DNA of 64,000 nt, from NCBI RefSeq assembly GCF_000422425.1, contig NZ_KE383830.1, forward strand, positions 46,460 to 110,459, given 5' to 3'. How positions within the stretch are numbered: the first letter of the stretch is position 1; the number at the start of each line of letters is the position of its first letter. The notes beneath the pieces were generated by a model, which was not told the origin of the DNA, made no database searches, and worked only from the letters and a program-made list of their open reading frames with translations. The position numbers and the translations under genes were made by a program. Positions 28,169 to 36,592 of this stretch are shown piece by piece. This DNA is from Oceanospirillum beijerinckii DSM 7166. Lineage in GTDB: Bacteria; Pseudomonadota; Gammaproteobacteria; Pseudomonadales; Halomonadaceae.

Positions 28169-28708
28169 ATGGATTTCAGAATATATGCCAGAAGTAAAAT
28201 GGCAGCGGACAGTTACAACTCTACGGTTGAGCGCGCCCCTGGTATGGATTTTTCGCAGATCCTAAGCCACTCCGTTGCAGGTCAAGGTCGTCAGGGTGAG
28301 TCTGATAAGTACAAAGACAGAGCTTTTGATGTGCTGCGTGAAAAGTATAAAGACCGTTCTTATGAGGCTTATCGCCCGGTTGGAATTAAAGATCTGCCGC
28401 CGGAAGATGCTCAGTTGTTTCATCAGGTGCGTATGCAGTACGGTATTCCTGTTGCCCCTGTAGAGCTGGTGTTTGATACAGAAGGCGACCTGCTACTTCC
28501 GGCAGATTATCCTTTTGCGCCTCAGATGAAAGCAGCGCTGGATGCTCACCCGGAGTTAAAGCAACGTATGCTGGAGCGCAGTGCTCAAACGATCCACTTT
28601 GATGAGGTGAAAGACGCGCTGTCATTTGAAGATATGGATAACGATGAGCTGGCCAGAGCGCGTTTTGAAGAGATGGTGTTAATGACCAAGGCGAGACAAA
28701 GTAACTGA
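28169..28708 (+). CDS. Hypothetical protein, unrecognised
   Basis: A 179-residue soluble protein with no signal peptide or membrane helix. The N-terminal 50 residues are Ser/Gly/Asp-rich and probably disordered, followed by repeated charged segments (KYKDRAFDVLREKYKDRSYEA). The central part (LFHQVRMQYGIPVAPVELVFDTEGDLLLPADYPFAPQMKAALDAHPELKQ, seen as adjoining short motifs) looks folded, and the C terminus is acidic and helical. I do not recognise a family. AAAGGGGTAGG before the ATG is a strong ribosome site, and a clean terminator follows, so it is a real gene. Its place beside motility genes hints at nothing firm. Confidence 0.75.
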   Translation: MDFRIYARSKMAADSYNSTVERAPGMDFSQILSHSVAGQGRQGESDKYKDRAFDVLREKYKDRSYEAYRPVGIKDLPPEDAQLFHQVRMQYGIPVAPVELVFDTEGDLLLPADYPFAPQMKAALDAHPELKQRMLERSAQTIHFDEVKDALSFEDMDNDELARARFEEMVLMTKARQSN

Positions 28709-28738
28709 CCTCCAAAGCTGGTATAGGTTTTCAAAAGA

Positions 28739-28778
28739 AACGGCCCGATAAGCGAACTTATCGGGCCGTTTTGTTTTG
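28739..28778. terminator. Bidirectional terminator between hypothetical gene and dctM
   Basis: AACGGCCCGATAAG (28739-28752) pairs perfectly with CTTATCGGGCCGTT (28757-28770) around a CGAA tetraloop, with T-rich sequence on the plus side and an AAAGAAA stretch on the other. Confidence 0.85.
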
Positions 28779-28815
28779 GTTATATCGTTTGGTTGTATCT
28801 TGCGAGGTAAAAGTC

Positions 28816-30141
28816 TTAACCCATTACCATATTCGGCAGCCACAGCACGATCTCTGGGAATACCATACACAGAATCAGCACAGATAGATTAACCAGAATA
28901 AACGGTGTCACTGATTTGTAGATTTCGCCCATCGTCACGCCTGCTGGCGCAATGCCTTTCAGATAGAAGAGGGCAAAGCCGTAGGGTGGGGTTTGTACAG
29001 CGATGAGGATATTGATGATCATCAGTACGCCAAACCAGATCGGATCGTAGCCCAGTGACACCGCAATAGGTGTAAACAGTGGGGCGCACATGAGCACGAT
29101 AATAAACTCATCAATAATAAAGCCCAGCAGCAGCATGATCAGCTGGAACATGATGATGATCATAATCGGTGGCATATCCAGACCTTCGGTAAAGCCTGCC
29201 ACCATATTCTGTACCCCCATCAGCAAGTGGAAATTACTGAATACCGAGGCGCCGAAGATGATCCACATAGCGACACTGACCAGAATACCAGTCTGAAAGC
29301 CTGCTTCAGTAAACATCTTCCATTTAAAGCGTTTAAATACGATTGCTAACAGGATTGCACCGGCAACACCAATGGCACCGGACTCCGTCGGTGTGGCAAT
29401 ACCTGTGATAATACTGCCCAAAACGGCAACAATCAGCAGCATAGAAAACAGACCGTCGCGAATGATTTTGAATTTCTCATTGGCGGGTAGCTCTGGGGCT
29501 TGCTCCTGCTCGTGATCCATGGGGGCACGATCCGGGTTAAGCCAGCAGCTGATAATCACATAAGCGATCAGCATTACCACCGTCAGCAGGGCAGGCATCA
29601 TGGCACCCAGGAACATACGGCCGACAGAGTTTTGCGTTGAAGCCGCAAACATAATCATAGGAATGCTGGGCGGAATCAAAATGCCCAAGCCACCACCGGC
29701 CATAATCACACCCAATGCCAAGCGTTTGTTATAACCTCTTTCCAGCATAGGGCGCAGGGCGATACTACCGGAGGTCATAATACCGGCACCGATAATACCC
29801 ACCATAGCACCGATCATAGAGCAAACACCGATCACGCTGATCGCCAGAGAGCCCCGTAAACGACCGACAATCATCTGACTGAAGTTAAACATGGCGTCTC
29901 CAATGCCTGATTTAGTCAGCAGTTGTCCCATATAGATATAGAGGGGGATCGCCAGCAGGATAAAGCTGAAGTAAGTGGATTCCAGTGTGGTAGGAATAAT
30001 ATTAAACAGGCTATCACCCCAGGTGAGATAACCCACACCCATGGCAATACCCCCCAATGCCAAACCGACCTGAGCACCCAGAGCAAAAAAGATCAGAATA
30101 CACAGCAGCAGAACAGCGGTAAGCATTTCAATTTCCATCAT
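28816..30141 (-). CDS. TRAP transporter large permease (DctM type)
   Basis: A 441-residue integral membrane protein with about eleven to twelve helices, the transport subunit of a TRAP system. Conserved stretches are LALGGIAMGVGYLTWG, the GIMTSGSIALRPMLERGYNKRLALGVIMAGGGLGILIPPSIPMI region (PPSIPMI motif), the matching second-half TPTESGAIGVAGAIL and the final LPNMV. It works with DctQ and a periplasmic binding protein to import an organic anion with sodium. Its ATG has GGAG 7 nt upstream, 2 bp after the dctQ stop, so the two are co-translated. Confidence 0.93.
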   Translation of the reverse strand: MMEIEMLTAVLLLCILIFFALGAQVGLALGGIAMGVGYLTWGDSLFNIIPTTLESTYFSFILLAIPLYIYMGQLLTKSGIGDAMFNFSQMIVGRLRGSLAISVIGVCSMIGAMVGIIGAGIMTSGSIALRPMLERGYNKRLALGVIMAGGGLGILIPPSIPMIMFAASTQNSVGRMFLGAMMPALLTVVMLIAYVIISCWLNPDRAPMDHEQEQAPELPANEKFKIIRDGLFSMLLIVAVLGSIITGIATPTESGAIGVAGAILLAIVFKRFKWKMFTEAGFQTGILVSVAMWIIFGASVFSNFHLLMGVQNMVAGFTEGLDMPPIMIIIMFQLIMLLLGFIIDEFIIVLMCAPLFTPIAVSLGYDPIWFGVLMIINILIAVQTPPYGFALFYLKGIAPAGVTMGEIYKSVTPFILVNLSVLILCMVFPEIVLWLPNMVMG

Positions 30142-30143
30142 GG

Positions 30144-30797
30144 CTATTCTCCTGTTTTGTCAGATGTAGTGGTGTTAGATTTTGGGGCGCTAGCGTCCGA
30201 GGGTGTTGACTTAGATATATCCGTTTCTATTTGAGAACCATGTTCTTCTTCATCGTGATGGTGCTTGTCTAACACTTCCGGCAGCAGGGCATTGCCTGTG
30301 ATCAGGAAAAACAGCTCTTCCAGCATATCCCGGGCAAGTTGAGCGATAAAAAGTGAACTGGCGATCATCATCATGATCCAGAAGTGGAACATAGGTGGGG
30401 CCCATTCACTCTGACGGCGATAGTCAAACTCGATGGCTTCATCGTATTTTTCCAGGCACATCATCAGTACCAGATACAGAAAGAAAATACCCAACGACCA
30501 GGAGATCAGATTGAAAATAGCGCGTCCCTTGGGGTGTACGCTCAGATAGAGAATATCCACGTTGATATGGGCACGTTTCTGCTGGGCATAGGCACCGCCT
30601 AAAGCTGCAATATAGCCGAACAGAAACAGAGATAGATCAAAAGCCCAGATGGTCGGGCTATTGAGGATATAACGGGAAAACACTTCAAACACGACGACAC
30701 CCGCCAGTACCGGCATTAAAAATGCCGAACCTTTGTCGCAGAGCATGACCAGAGTATCAACGCTCCGACACAGTGATCGCAGGATAGGGGTAACCAT
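30144..30797 (-). CDS. TRAP transporter small permease (DctQ type)
   Basis: A 217-residue protein with four membrane helices (about residues 25-45, 52-72, 95-116 and 135-160) and the DctQ pattern FEVFSRYILNSPTIWAFDLSLFLFGYIAALGGAYAQQKRAHINVDI (first part shown as family-typical). A long charged, His-rich cytoplasmic C-terminal tail (DKHHHDEEEHGSQIE) is unusual for this family and may bind metal or be a linker. I chose ATG 30797 (AAAGG 8 nt upstream) and not ATG 30839. It is co-transcribed with dctM. Confidence 0.88.
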   Translation of the reverse strand: MVTPILRSLCRSVDTLVMLCDKGSAFLMPVLAGVVVFEVFSRYILNSPTIWAFDLSLFLFGYIAALGGAYAQQKRAHINVDILYLSVHPKGRAIFNLISWSLGIFFLYLVLMMCLEKYDEAIEFDYRRQSEWAPPMFHFWIMMMIASSLFIAQLARDMLEELFFLITGNALLPEVLDKHHHDEEEHGSQIETDISKSTPSDASAPKSNTTTSDKTGE

Positions 30798-30915
30798 AAT
30801 CACACCTTTCAGATAAAACAGTTGATATTGATTCACCACTGAACCGTCATACTGACTGGGGAATCAATTATCAAATCAGTGAAACAGGGCTTAAAAATCA
30901 CAGCAGGGTAAAACG

Positions 30916-30950
30916 AAAAAACCAGACAGAATGTTGCCCTGTCTGGTTTT
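30916..30950 (-). terminator. Hairpin between dctP and dctQM (attenuator/terminator)
   Basis: AACCAGACAG and CTGTCTGGTT (30920-30929 and 30939-30948) form a 10-bp stem with a run of six T on the minus strand. It lies about 20 bp after the dctP stop codon and before dctQ. This would lower permease expression relative to the binding protein, as is common in binding-protein-dependent operons. It can act in either direction. Confidence 0.72.
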
Positions 30951-30968
30951 GGTCAGCTAACCGGGTTG

Positions 30969-31991
30969 TTACTGATTGGCTTTCAGAATATCGATCAGCT
31001 GTTTGCTGTACTTATCTTTAGCTGCGTATTCGTCCCACAGGCTGGCACCGGCGGCTGCCCAGGCTTCTTTATCGGCTTTGCTTGGCTGAGGGCTCCACTT
31101 CAGACCTTTGCTTTCCATTTCGGTCACAGCCTCTGCTTCCCATTGGCGGGACAGGCGCAACTGATCGGCCGCATGAGTCTCAGTGGCTTCTCTTACCACT
31201 TGTTTCAGATCATCCGGCAGCTTTTTCCACGCTTTGCGGTTCACTACGATAGGCAGTACCTGAGCACCGGCCAGTGGCAGGCGGTACATATATTGAGCGA
31301 CTTCAACGTGGTTACCGTCTCTGTGGTCGATCATATTACTGCCAATGGAGCCATCGATAACGCCAGTAGCCAGGCTGGTGTAGATTTCACTCCAGGACAG
31401 GGTTACAGGGGAAGCACCCAGATTACGCAGGAACTTACCGTAAGCGCCCGGAGCACGAATTTTCAGGCCTTTAAAGTCTTCAATAGAGTTGATCGGTTTT
31501 TTGGTCAGGACATAAACCGGTGGTTGGATGTAGGGTTCCAGCCAGGTCATGCCTTGTGAACCATAGGCTTGGGTCAGTACCTTATCCCAGTCTTTATCGT
31601 GGAACAGGCTCTTCAGTTCGTCAGGGTTGTCAGTGCCGCCTGGCAGACCGATCTCAACCACACCGGCAGGCAGCTCACCGGCATGCATGGGTTGGAAAGG
31701 TGCGCCCATAGTCACCAGACCGGATTTCACAGCGCTCAAAAGGCCACTGGTACCGACGCCTTCACCAGAGTACAACACCTGAACTTTAATACGACCTTCA
31801 GAGTTCTTTTCGATGTTTTTTGCCAGGCTTTCGTACACTTCACCAAAGGCGGTTCCGCGACTATAAAGATTGCTGAAGCGCCAGTTGTGCTCTGCGGCAT
31901 GGCTTTCTGCTGCTACGGCAGATAGCCCCATGGCTACTGCCAATGTGCTGACAGACAGTGTCTTCTTGATACGACTTAGAGTCTGAAACAT
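30969..31991 (-). CDS. TRAP transporter substrate-binding protein (DctP type)
   Basis: A 340-residue periplasmic binding protein with an N-terminal signal peptide ending SHAAEHNW. The DctP fold follows, with the GLKIRAPGAYGKFLRNLGASPVTLSWSEIYTSLATGVIDGSIGS segment (including the arginine that usually binds the substrate carboxylate) and VEVAQYMYRLP. It captures an organic acid and presents it to DctQM. The substrate cannot be read from the sequence. It is the first gene of the operon, separated from a divergent LysR gene by 310 bp. Confidence 0.93.
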   Translation of the reverse strand: MFQTLSRIKKTLSVSTLAVAMGLSAVAAESHAAEHNWRFSNLYSRGTAFGEVYESLAKNIEKNSEGRIKVQVLYSGEGVGTSGLLSAVKSGLVTMGAPFQPMHAGELPAGVVEIGLPGGTDNPDELKSLFHDKDWDKVLTQAYGSQGMTWLEPYIQPPVYVLTKKPINSIEDFKGLKIRAPGAYGKFLRNLGASPVTLSWSEIYTSLATGVIDGSIGSNMIDHRDGNHVEVAQYMYRLPLAGAQVLPIVVNRKAWKKLPDDLKQVVREATETHAADQLRLSRQWEAEAVTEMESKGLKWSPQPSKADKEAWAAAGASLWDEYAAKDKYSKQLIDILKANQ

Positions 31992-32301
31992 ATCATCACC
32001 TATGTTTTATATTTTTCTTATGCTGTTCTTTTAGTTGTGTACTTTTTGAAACGCATTGGCCAAATGCAGGGGCATGATTTCAGAACTGTCTGGTCAGATA
32101 AATCAACGCATCTCTACCTATAGGTTTGAGTTTTTTTACATATACAGCGGTTACGTCAGCGCCGTTGACAGCTGCTCTGGAATCATTGAGCATCAGTGCT
32201 GATTCGCGGCATTTTGTTATCAATGCGAGGCATTATCTGGGAAATGCTTTAATTCAGACAATTTGCTTTTATCCCGGCAGACAGTGTTTCGAGACAGGCA
32301 G
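31992..32301. promoter_or_regulatory. Divergent promoter region between dctP and LysR gene
   Basis: 310 bp with no gene. It must hold the dctP promoter and the LysR-gene promoter. A direct repeat (CGCGGCATT and GCGAGGCATT at about 32204-32236) lies just before the regulator gene. I could not single out a T-N11-A LysR box with confidence. Confidence 0.45.
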
Positions 32302-33240
32302 ATGAAAAAACTCTCACTTGGTCAGATCAGTGATTATGAAATTAAGCAGTTGAAGGTCTTTAAGACGGTGGTGGAGTGTGGTGGTTTCAGTGCGGCTGCG
32401 GCTGAGCTTAATATCAGCCGCCCCACCGTCAGCAACCATATCGCCAGCCTGGAGAGCCGACTGGGAATGACACTCTGTAAGCGGGGGCGCAGTGGCTTTA
32501 TTCTGTCTGCTGAAGGGAGTGTGGTTTATGAGCAAACCAATCTGCTGTTAGATCAAATGGATCAGTTTCGAAATACCATTAACAATTTGGGTGATAGCCC
32601 GAATGGTGTTTTGCGTATTGCTTTGAGTGATACCTTTAGCACAGATCAACGGTGCAAAATACCGGAAATATACAGTAAATTCTGCAAACTGGCGCCAAAT
32701 GTGACCCTTAAGGTTGAGGTTGAGCATATGAGCGATATGGAGCGTCAGATCCTGAATGATCAGTTGGATCTGGCGTTTATTCCCTATCATAGAAAGCTGG
32801 AAGGCTTGCACTATATTCACTTATTTACCGACAATAACTATCTGCATTGCGGCCAGGGTCATCCTTTCTTTGACCTGGATGAAGACGACATCAGTATTGA
32901 TATAATTAATAAGGCGAAACTCATTCACGCGGGCCTGCAACCTCATGAAGAGATCTATCAGAATCTTTCCCAGATGAATCTGTCCGGCTCCTCCTATCAT
33001 TATGAGTCCCGCATCGGGCTGATCTTGTCCGGTGAATATATCTGCTTCCTGCCGGAGGAAGTGGCGAGACCCTATGTTGAAGGCGGGCAATTAAGAGTTT
33101 TCGGCCGGGATAAAAAGCATTTTGCTTTGGGGGCTGCGGTAATCTTTAAACACAACCATAAGCCTAATCGAGCTAAAGAGCTTTTTATTCGTGTGATTCA
33201 GGACTGTTTCTCCGGCGCGGTGATGCAGGCACCGTATTAG
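32302..33240 (+). CDS. LysR-family regulator, probable TRAP operon regulator
   Basis: A 312-residue LysR-type regulator. The N-terminal winged helix covers residues about 12-72 (LKVFKTVVECGGFSAAAAELNISRPTVSNHIASLESRLG). The effector domain has the family-like LDLAFIPYHRKLEGLHYIHLFTD stretch and conserved VLRIALSDTF at its start. It is transcribed divergently from the TRAP dctPQM operon, the usual position for its regulator. The ligand is presumably the transported acid. I used ATG 32302 rather than a TTG 39 nt upstream. Confidence 0.88.
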   Translation: MKKLSLGQISDYEIKQLKVFKTVVECGGFSAAAAELNISRPTVSNHIASLESRLGMTLCKRGRSGFILSAEGSVVYEQTNLLLDQMDQFRNTINNLGDSPNGVLRIALSDTFSTDQRCKIPEIYSKFCKLAPNVTLKVEVEHMSDMERQILNDQLDLAFIPYHRKLEGLHYIHLFTDNNYLHCGQGHPFFDLDEDDISIDIINKAKLIHAGLQPHEEIYQNLSQMNLSGSSYHYESRIGLILSGEYICFLPEEVARPYVEGGQLRVFGRDKKHFALGAAVIFKHNHKPNRAKELFIRVIQDCFSGAVMQAPY

Positions 33241-33360
33241 GCCTTTACTCCTCAGCCGGTGATTACGTTATATTTGAAACCTACATTTCGTAAACAAACC
33301 AAAAACACAAGATTTAACCCTGCTCGTTAAGATTTATCCTCAAATGATGAGGAGTTTGTG

Positions 33361-33858
33361 ATGAATAATTATGGTTTGTTGACATCGTTACTGACACTGT
33401 TTGTCTGGGGCTGTAGCAGTGATGGTCAAACAGGGCAGATAGTGGATGAGCAATTTGATCCGTTATCTCAACACTCTGATGAGGTGCTACTGGCCTTGCA
33501 GAATAAGGACTGGCAGCTGGTTTCTTTCGGTTTAAGTGAAGAGCCAAAAATCGGTTTAGTTGAAAATTCATCCTATCATCTACAATTTGATCACTCCGGT
33601 GAGGCTTTTGGTTCCTTGGACTGTAACCTGTTCTCTACCCCTTATACGGCAGACAATAAACAGCTAACTTTCACAGCTATTGCGGCGACGGAGATGGCTT
33701 GTATCGGCATGGGGCAGCAAGGTTACCGGGCTCAGGAAAGCTTTATTATCAATGCCTTAATGTCAGCAGTGTCTTATGACGTGACAGAGACTACTTTGAT
33801 TATCACAGCCAGTGATAGTTCTCAGTTAGTGTATGAATATGAAGAAACAGACTCTTGA
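33361..33858 (+). CDS. META-domain lipoprotein, HslJ-like
   Basis: A 165-residue probable lipoprotein. A hydrophobic N terminus ends in FVWGC, an imperfect lipobox, followed by Ser-Ser-Asp. The META domain (about residues 45-155) shows the pattern LQNKDWQLVSF, YHLQFDHSGEAFGSLDCNLFSTPY, LTFTAIAATEMACIG and LIITASDSSQLVYE. Two cysteines (DCNLF and MACIG) correspond to the conserved pair of HslJ. HslJ-type proteins are stress-related outer-membrane or periplasmic proteins with no known activity. GGAG lies 6 nt before ATG 33361; the preceding GTG is in frame but less likely. Confidence 0.83.
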   Translation: MNNYGLLTSLLTLFVWGCSSDGQTGQIVDEQFDPLSQHSDEVLLALQNKDWQLVSFGLSEEPKIGLVENSSYHLQFDHSGEAFGSLDCNLFSTPYTADNKQLTFTAIAATEMACIGMGQQGYRAQESFIINALMSAVSYDVTETTLIITASDSSQLVYEYEETDS

Positions 33859-34013
33859 TGTGTGCGTATGTCATGGAGTTTTACATTTTGGCTGATTTCT
33901 ATGGTCAGGTTTGTCTCAAAAGCTTGTTTACTTCGAGTGGCTTAGCGTTTGTTCTGGCGCATGGAGAAAGGGTTGTTAATCAACCTCTTTCTCATGTTCT
34001 TGTAGGATAAAGT

Positions 34014-34718
34014 TTAGGCTGTTTTGACCTCCAGTTTATAGCCAACGCCATAAATGGAATGGATCACATCCAGGTCGGGGAGAGCGTTTTGCAGCTTCTT
34101 ACGTACATTTTTAATATGGGTATCTATGGTTCGGTCGGATACCATACGGTAATCATCGTAGATGATATCCAACAGGTCATTGCGACTGAAAACAATCCCC
34201 TGGCGCTGTAGCATATGGCTGAGCAAACGGAACTCTACAGGGGTAAGATCGAGCTCTTTTTGTCGCACACAGACCGTCATCTTATCTGCATCCACCGTAA
34301 ACAGAGTACTATTGTCGCCTTTTTTTTCCTGGACAGCTGTGTCCGGGGTCGTCCTGCGTAAAATGGCTTTAACCCGAGCGACCATCTCTCGATGACTGTA
34401 GGGTTTACAGACATAATCATCTGCACCTATGTCAAGACCGCGCAGGCGATCGGCCTCTTCGACTTTGGCCGTTGCCATAATGATAGGTACATTGGAGTTT
34501 TCGCGGATCTGGCGGCATAGAGTAACGCCATCGGTGCCAGGTAGCATCAGATCCAGAATGATCATATCGGGGCTGCTACTTTCCAACCAAGGCATCACCT
34601 TATCGCCGTGGTACAGGCAGTGAGCCTCATAGCCTGCCTGTTGCAGATACTCTTTTAGTACTTGTGCAAGTTTCTCTTCATCTTCAACAACAAGAACCTG
34701 TTGAGTTGAGTCCATCAT
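34014..34718 (-). CDS. OmpR-family response regulator, BaeR-like
   Basis: A 234-residue two-component regulator. The receiver domain has Asp12-13 acidic pocket residues (VVEDEEKL), the phosphoacceptor Asp56 in MIILDLMLPG, and the Lys in KPYSHREMVAR. The winged-helix output domain includes LDLTPVEFRLLSHMLQRQGIVFSRNDLLD and SDRTIDTHIKNVRKKL. Similarity to BaeR is strongest. Its gene lies 49 bp downstream of the cognate kinase gene. BaeR controls envelope-stress and efflux genes in enterobacteria; the target here is not evident. Confidence 0.92.
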   Translation of the reverse strand: MMDSTQQVLVVEDEEKLAQVLKEYLQQAGYEAHCLYHGDKVMPWLESSSPDMIILDLMLPGTDGVTLCRQIRENSNVPIIMATAKVEEADRLRGLDIGADDYVCKPYSHREMVARVKAILRRTTPDTAVQEKKGDNSTLFTVDADKMTVCVRQKELDLTPVEFRLLSHMLQRQGIVFSRNDLLDIIYDDYRMVSDRTIDTHIKNVRKKLQNALPDLDVIHSIYGVGYKLEVKTA

Positions 34719-34767
34719 AAGCGCTTGAATCCCTGGTTAATCTGGCTCAGGTGTTTCCTGAGCGTAA

Positions 34768-36261
34768 TTAACTGGCATTTTGCGGTAAGTAGATACTGAT
34801 TTTCAAGCCGCCCAGATGACTTTGAGAAGCAGAAACCTTACCACCGTGAGCCTCAACGATATTCTTACAAATCGATAAACCCAGACCGGAACCGCCCACA
34901 GAACGGCTACGGGATTTGTCCACGCGATACAAACGATCAAAAATACGGTTAAGGGAGTCTTCCGGCACTCCGGGTGTACTATCTTCAATAATCAGCAAGA
35001 CCTGATCCTCCTGTGGTTGCAATGAAAGCAGGGTTATACCGCCACTATCGGTATAACGCAGGCTGTTTTCCAACAAGTTGGTGATCAACTGGGTTAAACG
35101 TCGGGCATCGCCATAGACAATAAAGCTCAGTTTACGATTAGCATTTAGCTCCAGTGTTAAACCTTTTTCTTCCAGGCGGGGAACGAAAGGAATCATCAGA
35201 TTACAGATGATTTTATAGAGATCTACCTGCTGACATGAAAGCTCTAAAGCGCCCTGATCGGCCAGTGATAATTGATGCAGATCTTCTACCAGTTGGCCCA
35301 GCCCCTGTACGTCACTGTACAAGGAATTAATACGTTCAGGTGTAGGTTGGCGAATGCCATCAAGCAGCGCTTCAATTTCGCCACTCAGTACAGCAATAGG
35401 TGTACGTAACTCATGGGATATATCTGAGATCCACTGTTTTCGTAGCCCTTCAGTGCGTTTTAAGGTAGCTGTCATTTGATTAAAGTCACGGGCCAGTTGT
35501 GCTAGTTCATCTTGCCCTTTTACATCGACCTGGTGTGAGTAATCCCCCGAAGCGACCCGCTTAGCACCATAAGCGACTTTATGAATAGGGCGAAGAAATT
35601 GGCGTGCCAGCAAAGCGGCAACGCCAAGGGCCAGTATCAGTATAGCGGCAGCGATCAGATAGGCGCTTTCCTGTTGTTGCTGCAGAAAGCTGCTGGCGAG
35701 TTGATCGGTTTCTAACTGGAAGCCTTCAAGCCCGATCCAGCCAACGGTTTCGTTGTCTACTTGTATCGGCAACCAGTGCTTGATCTTCTCTCTGGGTTTT
35801 TTAAACAGTATTGGGTTTCTGTTTTGATCGTAAATAGCCAGGCGGATATCAAAACCGGGTCCAGCCTGAGCACCATTAAAACCATTACTCTCTATCATCG
35901 GGTCCGGTCTGGGAGGTTTTCTGTGTGTTCTCTCGTCATTTTCCGGTGGGACGCCATTTCTTGGCGGGCGGGGTCTTCTAGGACTGTCGGCAAGAGGAAT
36001 ACCTGCTGCTCGCATAGTTTTACCCCAGACATAGTAGTTTTCTTCCATAAAGTACCAGTCACCTTCTTCCTGATACTCTTGAGAAAACAGTTCGGCTACT
36101 TTCTCTGCGCGAGAGATTTCACCCTGCTCCAAGTAATCGATAAATCCCTGCTGGAACGACCAGTTGGTCACCATTAGCGTCAGTAGCACTGTAGCTACTA
36201 AGGTGCAGAGTAGTGCTAGTAGGAATTTGGTGAAAATTCGCGATGGTGCTCGAGATAACAA
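34768..36261 (-). CDS. Sensor histidine kinase, BaeS-like, with proline-rich sensor insert
   Basis: A 497-residue membrane kinase. TM1 (about residues 14-34) and TM2 (about 200-220) enclose a periplasmic domain. The cytoplasmic part has HAMP (FLRPIHKVAYGAKRVASGD), HisKA with the phosphorylated His283 in SDISHELRTPIAVL, and an HATPase domain (NLLENSLRYTDSG, SRSVGGSGLGLSI). Residues about 94-122 of the sensor domain are a Pro/Arg/Lys-rich insert (RRPRPPRNGVPP and RKPPRPDP) absent from enterobacterial BaeS as I know it. It pairs with the response regulator downstream and faces the divergent repeat-protein operon. Confidence 0.9.
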   Translation of the reverse strand: MLSRAPSRIFTKFLLALLCTLVATVLLTLMVTNWSFQQGFIDYLEQGEISRAEKVAELFSQEYQEEGDWYFMEENYYVWGKTMRAAGIPLADSPRRPRPPRNGVPPENDERTHRKPPRPDPMIESNGFNGAQAGPGFDIRLAIYDQNRNPILFKKPREKIKHWLPIQVDNETVGWIGLEGFQLETDQLASSFLQQQQESAYLIAAAILILALGVAALLARQFLRPIHKVAYGAKRVASGDYSHQVDVKGQDELAQLARDFNQMTATLKRTEGLRKQWISDISHELRTPIAVLSGEIEALLDGIRQPTPERINSLYSDVQGLGQLVEDLHQLSLADQGALELSCQQVDLYKIICNLMIPFVPRLEEKGLTLELNANRKLSFIVYGDARRLTQLITNLLENSLRYTDSGGITLLSLQPQEDQVLLIIEDSTPGVPEDSLNRIFDRLYRVDKSRSRSVGGSGLGLSICKNIVEAHGGKVSASQSHLGGLKISIYLPQNAS

Positions 36262-36592
36262 AATCAGAACATCCTTTTGCTGCGGTAATATGGAGCCTGC
36301 TAGAGAAAGTAGTCTTAAACTGACCGTTCAGTATAACGATAAAAGCCAAATAAGGAGTAAATATGAATCTTAGTTTAGAGAGGCTTATTTCCATGCTCTT
36401 TGAGACGTATAGAGTCATGACAAAGTTAGTGTTTTTATACAATACAGACTTGCTTTCCTGGCAGAAACTTTCATAATAGCTTAGCTAAATCTTATATAAG
36501 TATATAAAATGCAAATTTCTGGCTGCAGCTGCGGATGACAAGTTGACTTAAAACCAGAAAGGCTAACTTCTGATGATTAAAAGGCTGATTTG
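36262..36592. promoter_or_regulatory. Divergent promoter region with palindrome ACTGACCGTTCAGT
   Basis: 330 bp with no gene between baeS and the repeat-protein operon. At 36319-36332 ACTGA-CCGT-TCAGT is a 5+4+5 palindrome 57 bp upstream of the kinase start, possibly an operator. The rest is AT-rich, with no hairpin terminator. Confidence 0.4.

Noticed and set aside
33964-33993. Hairpin GAGAAAG-GGTTG…CAACC-T-CTTTCTC downstream of baeR
   Set aside because: Has a bulge and lacks a T-run on the minus strand, so not a convincing Rho-independent terminator.
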